Assembly: GCA_023392035.1 (NCBI GenBank)
Contig: JAEVZY010000067.1
Coordinates: forward strand, 1-5,158
DNA from: Pseudomonadota bacterium
GTDB lineage: Bacteria; Pseudomonadota; Gammaproteobacteria; Burkholderiales; Burkholderiaceae_D
Length of the DNA: 5,158 nucleotides
Direction of reading: 5' to 3'
A program made the position numbers and the translations under genes. This document shows positions 1 through 4,969 of the stretch, one piece after another. The notes under the pieces were generated by a model. It was not told the origin of the DNA and ran no database searches. It saw only the letters and a program-made list of their open reading frames with translations. The first letter of the stretch is position 1. Every line of letters starts with the position of its first letter.

Positions 1-650
1 TCCACATACATCAGGATGGCGCGGGTATCGATGTCGCGCGCCAGGTAATCCAGCAAATCGCCGAAGTCGACATCGGCGCTCTCTCCCACGGAGATGAACT
101 TGGAAAAGCCGATGCCGCGCGTGCGCGCCCAATCCAGCACCGCCGTCACCAGCGCGCCCGATTGCGAGACGAAGGCAATCCTGCCCGGCAGTGCATCGAT
201 GTGGGCAAAGCTGGCATTGATGGACAGGCCCGGCACCAGCAGGCCGACGCAATTGGGACCGAGGATGCGCAGCAAATGCCCGCGCGCGGCATCCAGCATC
301 TTTTGCTTCAGGCTGACGCCCTCGTGGTCGGGCGCCGACATGCCGGCCGACAGCACCACCGCCGCCCGCGTGCCGCGCGCCGCCACATCGGCGACGATGC
401 CCGGCACTGTTGCGGCCGGAGTGCAGATGACGGCCAGCTCCGGCGCCGCCGGCAACTCGGCCACGCTGTGCCAACATGGCAGTCCCTGCACCTGGCTGTA
501 TTTGGGATTGACGGCGAAGAGCTGGCCCTTGAAGCCGGCGCTGCGCAGATTCCTGAACACGGTCGCGCCCACGCTGGCCGGTCTTTCGGAAGCACCGAAG
601 ACCGCGATGGAGCGCGGCGCAAAGAGGTATTCGAGGTTGCGGATCGTCAT
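1..650 (-). CDS. PatZ-like acetate--CoA ligase (ADP-forming) family protein, N-terminal part, cut by window edge
   Basis: Reading the minus strand from ATG at 650 gives 216 codons without a stop up to the window edge, so the C-terminus is missing. The protein opens with a CoA-binding Rossmann segment (SIAVFGAS at residues 14-21, then a conserved RPASVG). It continues through LSAGM (100-104), the LGPNCVGL signature (130-137), INASF (144-148), the succinyl-CoA-ligase-like FVSQSGAL (160-167) and ADVDFGDLLDYLARD (192-206). This order is that of ADP-forming acyl-CoA synthetases and of the protein lysine acetyltransferase Pat/PatZ, which adds a C-terminal GNAT domain. The last visible residues (DLLDYLARD, then TRAILMYV) resemble E. 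coli PatZ. Whether an ATP-grasp and a GNAT domain follow cannot be seen, so ligase versus acetyltransferase is undecided. The start is chosen because the N-terminus matches family length. Its Shine-Dalgarno sequence is weak (AAGAT). It is divergent from the stress-protein gene at 769 and shares a gap with an FNR-type box. Confidence 0.88.
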   Translation of the reverse strand, partial: MTIRNLEYLFAPRSIAVFGASERPASVGATVFRNLRSAGFKGQLFAVNPKYSQVQGLPCWHSVAELPAAPELAVICTPAATVPGIVADVAARGTRAAVVLSAGMSAPDHEGVSLKQKMLDAARGHLLRILGPNCVGLLVPGLSINASFAHIDALPGRIAFVSQSGALVTAVLDWARTRGIGFSKFISVGESADVDFGDLLDYLARDIDTRAILMYV

Positions 651-683
651 CGAGCGATCTTATGGAACGCGGCCCGGTAAAAT

Positions 684-697
684 TTGATATGGATCAA
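684..697. promoter_or_regulatory. FNR/ANR-type binding site, perfect palindrome
   Basis: TTGAT-ATGG-ATCAA matches both half-sites of the established FNR/ANR consensus TTGAT-N4-ATCAA exactly. It lies in the gap between the divergent PatZ-like gene and the universal stress protein gene. Its centre is 690.5. For a class II promoter (centre at -41.5) reading right, transcription would start near 732, with a weak -10-like CACCAT at 721-726 and a leader of about 37 nt before the ATG at 769. Reading left, the same geometry puts the start almost on the ATG at 650, implying a near-leaderless transcript (CATAAG at 664-659 is the best -10 candidate). The site therefore fits the right-hand gene better. 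Use by a DNR or CRP-like relative cannot be excluded. Confidence 0.72.
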
Positions 698-768
698 GCC
701 GATCCGGAGCAGTTAACCGCCACCATGCTGGGCGCGCTGCCGCGCCGATTTCCAAACGGAGAACAACG

Positions 769-1608
769 ATGAGCTACAAGACGATTTTGGTCCACGTCGA
801 CCAGAGCGCCCACAATGCGGAGCGGGTCAAGGTCGGATCGCAGCTGGCGGTCGAGCACGACGCTCATTTGATGCTGGCCGACATGACCGGCCTGTCGCGC
901 TTTGCGCTCACCAACATGGAGACCGGCGGCGCCGATCCGGTGGTCGATTCGCATCGCGCCTTGCTGCATGAGCGCGCGCATCGGGCGCTGGACGCCTCCG
1001 AAAAACTGGCCCAGGCCGCCGGCGTCAACAATATCGAGCGCCGCGTGGTGGACGATGAAGCTGGCGCCGGCATGGCCTTGCAGGCACGCTATGCCGACCT
1101 GGTGGTGATCAGCCAGGAAGATCCGGAGCAGCCTGTTGTGGGCTCGGCGGAAAACTTTGCCGAGTTCGTGATCCTCAATTGCGCCAAGCCGGTGGTGGTG
1201 CTGCCGCGCCTGGGCGATTACTCGAAACTGGGCCAGCGCATCATGCTGGGCTGGAATGGCAGCCGGGAAAGCACGCGCGCCATCGTTTCCAGCCTGCCCC
1301 TGCTGCAGCGCGCAGCCTCGGTGCAAGTGGTCATGATCAATCCGAGCGCCGACATCGATGTGCCGGGCGCGGAGCCGGGCGCGGATATCGCGCTCTACCT
1401 GGCGCGCCATGGCGTGAAGGTGGAGACGGTGGTCGAATCGGCGCCGGGCGACGCCGGCGATGCCTTGCTCAACCTGGCCGCCGACCATGCCGCCGATCTG
1501 CTGGTGATGGGCGCCTATGGCCATTCGCGCTTCCGCGAAATCCTGCTGGGCGGGGTGACGCGCAAACTGCTGGCATCGATGACGCTGCCGGTCTTGTTTG
1601 CCCACTGA
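769..1608 (+). CDS. Tandem-domain universal stress protein (UspA family)
   Basis: This 279-residue cytoplasmic protein carries two Usp domains, about residues 1-146 and 155-279. Domain 1 starts with the typical KTILVHVDQS (4-13) but lacks the glycine-rich nucleotide loop. The equivalent region, VVISQEDPEQPVVGSAENFAEFV, is replaced and is probably non-binding. Domain 2 has GWNGSRESTRA (161-171) and the loop VMGAYGHSRFREILLGG (246-262). This follows the G-2x-G-9x-G ATP-binding pattern except that glycine stands where serine or threonine is usual. Tandem Usp proteins of this kind are commonly induced by oxygen limitation or starvation in proteobacteria; their biochemical role is usually unknown. 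The start is fixed by GGAG at 758-761, 7 nt before ATG. A perfect FNR-type box lies 72 bp upstream, so anaerobic induction is inferred. The gene converges on the second stress-protein gene. Confidence 0.93.
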   Translation: MSYKTILVHVDQSAHNAERVKVGSQLAVEHDAHLMLADMTGLSRFALTNMETGGADPVVDSHRALLHERAHRALDASEKLAQAAGVNNIERRVVDDEAGAGMALQARYADLVVISQEDPEQPVVGSAENFAEFVILNCAKPVVVLPRLGDYSKLGQRIMLGWNGSRESTRAIVSSLPLLQRAASVQVVMINPSADIDVPGAEPGADIALYLARHGVKVETVVESAPGDAGDALLNLAADHAADLLVMGAYGHSRFREILLGGVTRKLLASMTLPVLFAH

Positions 1609-1647
1609 AAAACGGCACAGGCCGGGGGTGCATGCCGGCCCGGCCTG
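1608..1647 (-). terminator. Intrinsic terminator of the flavoprotein-Usp unit, possibly bidirectional hairpin
   Basis: A perfect 9-bp GC-rich stem, CAGGCCGGG (1618-1626) with CCCGGCCTG (1639-1647), encloses a 12-nt loop. On the minus strand it is followed after 5 nt by five T residues (1612-1608), giving a reasonable rho-independent terminator for transcripts leaving the stress-protein gene that ends at 1669. On the plus strand the hairpin begins 10 nt after the stop codon of the tandem Usp gene but has no T-tract, so termination that way would be weak or rho-dependent. The T-tract overlaps the Usp stop codon by one base. Confidence 0.6.
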
Positions 1648-1668
1648 GCGCATCGGCGCATCAGCGCA

Positions 1669-2115
1669 TTACTTCTGCGCCGGATAGACCAGCACCGGAA
1701 TGCCGGCATGGGCCAGCACTTTCTGGGTCTGGCTGCCCATGAACACGCGTTGCAGGCCGGTGCGGCCATGCGAGGCCATCCAGATCAGGTCGCAGGCCTG
1801 GCTTTTCGCGGCCTCGATGATTTCCATGCCGGGCTCATAGCCGGTCACCACCAGCGAGTCATGCGTCACGCCGGCCGCGGCGGCGGCGTCGGCAATTTTC
1901 TTCACATGCTTTTGTGCAGTTTCGCGCACCGCATCTTCGTAGCCGGAGAGGTCGGGCACCACGCCGCCTTCCATGCCCAGCGGATAGGGATAGGCTTCCG
2001 CCACCGCATAGACCACGACCGAGGCACCGCAGGCGCGGGCGAAATCGATGGCGGCCTTGCCGGCAGCTTCAGACAGCAGCGAGCCGTCCGTCGGCACCAA
2101 TATTTTCTTGAACAT
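1669..2115 (-). CDS. Single-domain universal stress protein (UspA family)
   Basis: A 148-residue Usp domain protein of standard length. It begins with MFKKILVPTDGS, the canonical first strand and turn, and ends with HAGIPVLVYP (136-145). The nucleotide loop is MASHGRTGLQRVFMGS (113-128). This fits the ATP-binding G-2x-G-9x-G-S class except that the first glycine is alanine (A114), so it probably belongs to the ATP-binding branch (MJ0577-like) with a variant loop. The start is ATG at 2115 because a clear GGAG (2126-2123) stands 7 nt upstream and the N-terminus matches the family. The reading frame stays open upstream to 2313, but that extension has no family resemblance. The gene overlaps the 3' end of the flavoprotein gene by 47 bp in another frame and is therefore likely co-transcribed and translationally coupled. 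A terminator follows it directly. Confidence 0.93.
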   Translation of the reverse strand: MFKKILVPTDGSLLSEAAGKAAIDFARACGASVVVYAVAEAYPYPLGMEGGVVPDLSGYEDAVRETAQKHVKKIADAAAAAGVTHDSLVVTGYEPGMEIIEAAKSQACDLIWMASHGRTGLQRVFMGSQTQKVLAHAGIPVLVYPAQK

Positions 2116-3286
2116 TGCGTTTCTCCAGTTGGGGGTGGAATTGAGGCTGCCAGGCACCCAGCAGCCAGGCAAGCAAATCGCGCACCGGACGCATGGCATT
2201 GCCGAAAGGCAGCGGCTCCGAGCCGCGGAAGAACAGGCCGCGTTCGGTATCGCCCTGCAAGGCATAGCCCAGTTGGCGATCGATGCAGAACTGGCCGGCG
2301 CGCACATCGCCATCGCGCAAGCCGCATTGCTGCAGGCAATCGAAGCCCATGGCGCAATCGCGGCGCGCGGCCACCGAGCGCAATTTTTCTTCCTTCTGCA
2401 GATAGCTGTCCAGCCAGGGCGTGCGCACCGCGCGTGCCGGCAAGCCGGCCACGCTCATGAAGGTGACGATGTCTTGCGGTCGCGCATCGAGCAGCACGCG
2501 CTTGAAGGCGGGATCGGCATCGCCTTCTTCGGTGACGGCAAACGGCGTTCCCAGTTGCACGGCCGAGGCGCCCAGTGCAAACAGCTGCCGCACCTGCTCG
2601 GGTGAATTGATGCCGCCGGCGACCACCAGCGGGATGTTTTCCGCCTCCAGGCCCAGCTGCCGCATAACTTCGCGCGTGCCTTCCAGTACCACCTCGAACG
2701 CAAATTGCGGCGCATGCACGTCTTCCAGGCGCGGTGCGCCAAGATGGCCGGCGGCGCGCTGCGGATTCTCGATGATGATGGCGTCCGGCAGACGGTTCTT
2801 GCGCATCCACTTCTTCAGCACAAGCGCAATGCCACGTGCATCGGAAAGAATCGGCAGCAAGGCGATGTCGGGAAATTGCGCGGTCAGCTCCGGCAAATCC
2901 AGCGGCAGGCCGGCGCCGGCGACGATGGCGTCGGCCCCGCTCTCGCAAGCCTGGCGCACATAGGCTGAATACTGCTGCAGGGCGCGCATGACATTGACCG
3001 CGATCGCGCCCTGTCCGCCCGCCAGTTCCCTGGCCGCCTTGATCTCGCGATCCAGGGCCTGCAGGTTGAGCGCGTCGATGCCGGCCTTGTCGGCGTTCTC
3101 GCTGGCCTGCATCAGGTCCGGATGATGGCGCCGCAAATCGACGCTGGAGATGGTGCCCATGGCTCCGTGCCGCGCCACGCTGCCAGCCAGGCGGTGGGCC
3201 GAGACGCCCACGCCCATTCCTCCCTGGACGATGGGAAGAAGGCGCTTGCTGCGCAGGCGGAAGACGGGCAGATCGGAATTCGGCAC
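2069..3286 (-). CDS. Nitronate monooxygenase-like FMN flavoprotein with four-cysteine C-terminal motif
   Basis: This 405-residue TIM-barrel flavoprotein belongs to the nitronate monooxygenase / 2-nitropropane dioxygenase family, whose members use FMN to oxidise alkyl nitronates or reduce quinones and enoyl groups. Visible motifs are IVQGGMGVGVS (19-29), AIAVNVM (94-100), DAIVAGAG (119-126), the catalytic-region RAAGHLG (177-183) with His181, the phosphate-binding VVAGGIN (221-227) and GASAVQLGTPF (239-249). A C-terminal extension carries Cys311, Cys317, Cys321 and Cys334 (C-x5-C-x3-C-x12-C), followed by GLFFRGSEPLPFG (350-362). Simple nitronate monooxygenases lack this tail, so the true substrate is open. 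The start is GTG at 3286, chosen for family fit; its Shine-Dalgarno sequence is weak (GAAAG). The 3' end overlaps the downstream usp gene by 47 bp. An FNR-like box about 60 bp upstream suggests oxygen control. The enzyme is presumably cytoplasmic, as no signal peptide is seen. Confidence 0.85.
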   Translation of the reverse strand: MPNSDLPVFRLRSKRLLPIVQGGMGVGVSAHRLAGSVARHGAMGTISSVDLRRHHPDLMQASENADKAGIDALNLQALDREIKAARELAGGQGAIAVNVMRALQQYSAYVRQACESGADAIVAGAGLPLDLPELTAQFPDIALLPILSDARGIALVLKKWMRKNRLPDAIIIENPQRAAGHLGAPRLEDVHAPQFAFEVVLEGTREVMRQLGLEAENIPLVVAGGINSPEQVRQLFALGASAVQLGTPFAVTEEGDADPAFKRVLLDARPQDIVTFMSVAGLPARAVRTPWLDSYLQKEEKLRSVAARRDCAMGFDCLQQCGLRDGDVRAGQFCIDRQLGYALQGDTERGLFFRGSEPLPFGNAMRPVRDLLAWLLGAWQPQFHPQLEKRNVQENIGADGRLAAV

Positions 3287-3318
3287 GGCGGACTTTCAAG
3301 TGGACTGAAGACCGCGGC

Positions 3319-3324
3319 AGCGTA
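3319..3324 (-). promoter_or_regulatory. Predicted -10 element of the flavoprotein-Usp operon
   Basis: On the minus strand TACGCT (3324-3319) matches three of six positions of the sigma-70 -10 consensus, including the conserved first T, second A and last T. If the FNR-like box centred at 3353.5 acts at -41.5, the start of transcription is near 3312 and the -10 hexamer should span 3324-3319, exactly this hexamer. The leader would be about 25 nt. The hexamer alone is weak, so the call rests on its spacing. Confidence 0.42.
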
Positions 3325-3346
3325 ACAAACGGGGGCGTGAAAAAGT

Positions 3347-3360
3347 TTGACCTGAATCAA
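3347..3360 (-). promoter_or_regulatory. FNR/ANR-type binding site upstream of the flavoprotein-Usp operon
   Basis: On the minus strand the site reads TTGAT-TCAG-GTCAA. One half-site is perfect and the other differs from the consensus ATCAA at one base. TTGATNNNNGTCAA is a common natural variant of FNR/ANR sites. It lies 61-74 bp upstream of the GTG start at 3286 and is correctly spaced from a -10-like hexamer. With the perfect site at 684-697, it gives two oxygen-regulator sites within 2.7 kb, each in front of a unit encoding a universal stress protein. Confidence 0.68.
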
Positions 3361-3390
3361 AATGCGCCGGGTGCATGCACGACCACCAGC

Positions 3391-3405
3391 GCGCCCCCAG
3401 GGCGC
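3391..3405 (-). terminator. Possible terminator or processing hairpin after srkA
   Basis: GCGCCC (3391-3396) and GGGCGC (3400-3405) form a perfect 6-bp stem around a 3-nt loop, 1 nt after the srkA stop codon. No T-tract follows directly on the minus strand. A wider alternative pairs TGCGCC (3406-3401) with GGCGCA (3368-3363) and is followed by TTTT, with the palindrome GTGCATGCAC (3371-3380) inside. This could terminate srkA just ahead of the FNR-like box. Which fold forms cannot be decided here. Confidence 0.38.
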
Positions 3406-3406
3406 A

Positions 3407-4396
3407 TCAAGGCATGCCCTGCCACAGCGGCGGCTCCTGCATCAAGGCCACTTGTTCGCGCAATTCCAGTATGCGGTCCTGCCAATAGCGTTCGCTGCCG
3501 AACCATGGAAAGGCCTGTTGAAAGGCCGGATCGCCAAAGCGCGAAGCCAGCCAGGCCGAGTAATGCAAGAGGCGCAGGCTGCGCAGCGCTTCCAGCAGAT
3601 GCAGTTCGTGTTCCGGAAATTCGCGGATGTCTTCATAGCCGGCCAGCACATCCTGCAATTGCCGGCGCATGTCTTCGCGGCTGCCGGAGAGCAGCATCCA
3701 CAGATCCTGCATGGCCGGGCCCATGCGGCTGTCGTCGAAGTCGACGAAGTGCGGGCCGCTGTCGGTCCACAGTACATTGCCGGGGTGGCAGTCGCCATGC
3801 AGGCGCAGCAGTTCGATACTGCCTGCGCGCTCGAAGCAGGTTTGCACGCTTTCCAGCACCTGCTCCGAAATGGCGGACCAGGGCGCGCGCAGCGACTCCG
3901 GGATGCAGCCCTCGCTCAATAGATAGTCGCGCGGTTCGACGCCGAAGCTTTGCCGGTCAAGTTGCGGACGTGCCTCGAACTTGCGCGCCGCACCCACGGC
4001 GTGGATGCGGCCGATATAGCGGCCCAGCCATTCCAGCGTGTTGCTGTCTTCCAGTTCCGGCGCCCGGCCGCCGCGGCGGGGAAAGACCGCGAAGCGATAG
4101 CCCTCGTGGTGTTGCAGGCTCGCGCCGGCATGCAGGAGCGGCGCCACCACCGGCACTTCTGCCTCGATCAATTCGAACAGAAAGGCATGTTCCTCTTTGA
4201 TCTGCTGATCGGTCCAGCGGCCGGGACGGTAAAACTTGGCCACCAGCGGCGGGCCATCTTCCATGCCGACCTGGTAGACCCGGTTTTCATAACTGTTCAA
4301 GGCCAACAGCCGGCCATCGCTGTAAAGACCCAGGCTTTGCAGGGCATCCAGCACGTGGGTGGGATCGAGTTCGCCGAAGTCGAGTTGGGTTTTCAT
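3407..4396 (-). CDS. srkA: Stress response kinase A (SrkA/YihE), serine/threonine protein kinase
   Basis: A 329-residue protein close to E. coli SrkA (328 residues) throughout. It shows LNSYENRVYQV (33-43), the phosphate-binding-side KFYRPGRWT (54-62) with the presumed ATP lysine K54, and FAVFPRRGGR (102-111). It also has the catalytic loop LRLHGDCHPGNVLW (197-210) with D202 and N207, the metal-binding FVDFDDSRMGP (217-227) with D219, and QDLWMLL (230-236). The C-terminal PPL and FPW motifs are also present. SrkA is an APH/choline-kinase-fold protein kinase. In E. coli it counters stress-induced programmed death and is under Cpx control. No catalytic residue appears missing. The start is ATG at 4396; a TTG one codon earlier is possible, but neither has a clear Shine-Dalgarno sequence. 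The usual E. coli neighbour dsbA is absent. The gene is divergent from the pilin cluster and separated by 120 bp from the flavoprotein gene downstream. Confidence 0.94.
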   Translation of the reverse strand: MKTQLDFGELDPTHVLDALQSLGLYSDGRLLALNSYENRVYQVGMEDGPPLVAKFYRPGRWTDQQIKEEHAFLFELIEAEVPVVAPLLHAGASLQHHEGYRFAVFPRRGGRAPELEDSNTLEWLGRYIGRIHAVGAARKFEARPQLDRQSFGVEPRDYLLSEGCIPESLRAPWSAISEQVLESVQTCFERAGSIELLRLHGDCHPGNVLWTDSGPHFVDFDDSRMGPAMQDLWMLLSGSREDMRRQLQDVLAGYEDIREFPEHELHLLEALRSLRLLHYSAWLASRFGDPAFQQAFPWFGSERYWQDRILELREQVALMQEPPLWQGMP

Positions 4397-4452
4397 CAAG
4401 CGATTTTAGTCCGGGCTATGGGGCGAATACGACAGAAAGCGCGCCATGCAAG

Positions 4453-4465
4453 GGGCGTTACGCCC
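4453..4465. repeat. 13-bp palindrome in the srkA-pilE intergenic region
   Basis: GGGCGT-T-ACGCCC is a perfect 6-bp inverted repeat around one central base. It is located 57 bp upstream of the srkA start and 76 bp upstream of the pilE-like start. It is a candidate operator for a dimeric regulator. It could equally be a short hairpin in a srkA leader. I do not recognise it as the site of a specific factor. Confidence 0.4.
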
Positions 4466-4481
4466 TGTAACCGGAAAAACA

Positions 4482-4510
4482 TTGCTGTAGGGAACTATTT
4501 CTTCTAGATT
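4482..4510 (+). promoter_or_regulatory. Predicted sigma-70 promoter for the pilE-pilV cluster
   Basis: TTGCTG (4482-4487) and TAGATT (4505-4510) are separated by 17 bp. They match three and four of six consensus positions. Transcription would start near 4517, giving a leader of about 25 nt with the AAAGGA ribosome site at 4528-4533. The elements fall within a 36-bp imperfect palindrome. Experimental support is absent and other promoters are possible. Confidence 0.4.
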
Positions 4511-4519
4511 CGCTACAGC
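4484..4519. repeat. 36-bp imperfect palindrome upstream of pilE-like gene
   Basis: The outer arms GCTGTAG (4484-4490) and CTACAGC (4513-4519) are perfectly complementary. After one G-G mismatch, GAA/TTC pair, and past a bulged A, CTA/TAG pair, leaving a 7-nt loop (4498-4504). In total 13 base pairs can form. Read on the minus strand, it is followed after 4 nt by TTTTT (4479-4475), as in a terminator or attenuator. Read on the plus strand it has no T-tract and overlaps the predicted promoter, as an operator would. Confidence 0.45.
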
Positions 4520-4541
4520 CACCGAACAAAGGATCGAAGAC

Positions 4542-4967
4542 ATGCCTCGCCCTCCTTGCCAAGACGACAAGCCGACGCGCAGACAAGGCGGCTTCACGCT
4601 TATTGAATTGATGGTGGTGGTGGTCATCATGGGCCTGCTGGCCGCCATCGGCTATCCGGCTTACACGCAGCACGTGGTGAAAAGCAAGCGCAGCGCGGCG
4701 CAGGCATTGATGATGGACCTGGCCGATCGCGAACAGCAATTCATGCTGGCCAACCGGACCTTCGCCAGCAAGAGCGATCTCACGACCGCCGGCTTTTCCA
4801 TGCCCGACAATCTGAGCGCCGTGTACGACTGGGATGTCAGCACCAGCAACGGCACGCCGCCCGGCTTCACCATTACCTTCACTCCCGTCAGCGGCGGCTC
4901 GCAAGCCTCCGATGGCGCGCTTTCGCTCACCAGCGATGGCGTGAAATCCCCGGCCGGCAAATGGTAA
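4542..4967 (+). CDS. pilE: Type IV minor pilin, PilE-like
   Basis: A 141-residue prepilin. The 17-residue leader ends in GG and is followed by FTLIELMVVVVIMGLLAAIGYP (18-39). This is a class III prepilin signal cut by PilD after Gly17, with Glu5 of the mature protein at residue 22. The hydrophobic N-terminal helix anchors the pilin in the inner membrane before assembly. The mature part, about 124 residues, has the family's YPAYTQHVVKSKRSAAQALMMDLA and a C-terminal GALSLTSDGVKSPAGKW ending. It contains no cysteine, so the disulfide-bonded D-loop of major pilins is absent, which favours a minor pilin of the PilE/PilX/PilV/PilW assembly set. Start ATG is supported by AAAGGA (4528-4533) 8 nt upstream. 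The next gene begins 2 nt after its stop codon, so an operon is clear. Confidence is high for pilin identity and moderate for the symbol. Confidence 0.88.
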   Translation: MPRPPCQDDKPTRRQGGFTLIELMVVVVIMGLLAAIGYPAYTQHVVKSKRSAAQALMMDLADREQQFMLANRTFASKSDLTTAGFSMPDNLSAVYDWDVSTSNGTPPGFTITFTPVSGGSQASDGALSLTSDGVKSPAGKW

Positions 4968-4969
4968 GC

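Noticed and set aside
94..687. Plus-strand frames of 197 and 172 codons over the left edge
   Set aside because: Both oppose the PatZ-like reading frame, which runs open to the edge with clear CoA-binding motifs, and neither shows a protein family pattern.
694..1653. 319-codon frame on the minus strand opposite the tandem Usp gene
   Set aside because: Its composition (many His, Gln, Arg) is that of an antisense shadow in GC-rich DNA. The plus-strand frame has two recognisable Usp domains and a good ribosome site.
2116..2313. N-terminal extension of the single-domain Usp gene up to an upstream ATG at 2313
   Set aside because: The extra 66 codons do not resemble the family and lie inside the flavoprotein gene, while ATG at 2115 has a strong GGAG at proper spacing and gives the standard Usp N-terminus.
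1902..3299. Long 465-codon frame on the minus strand overlapping the flavoprotein gene
   Set aside because: It is a shadow frame, very rich in Arg, Ala and Gly with no family motifs, and the overlapping frame has the clear flavoprotein signatures.
3337..4200. 287-codon plus-strand frame opposite srkA
   Set aside because: It is a low-complexity Arg/Pro/Ala-rich shadow, and the minus strand encodes SrkA with all catalytic motifs.
4197..4213. TTGAT followed by GATC inside srkA as a third FNR-type site
   Set aside because: The half-sites are 6 rather than 4 bases apart, the second does not match ATCAA, and the site is within a coding region.
4473..4485. Sigma-54 promoter (GG and GC elements) for the pilin cluster
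   Set aside because: GG at 4473-4474 and GC at 4484-4485 are separated by 9 bases, whereas sigma-54 promoters need 10, and the -24 block lacks the TGGCAC context.
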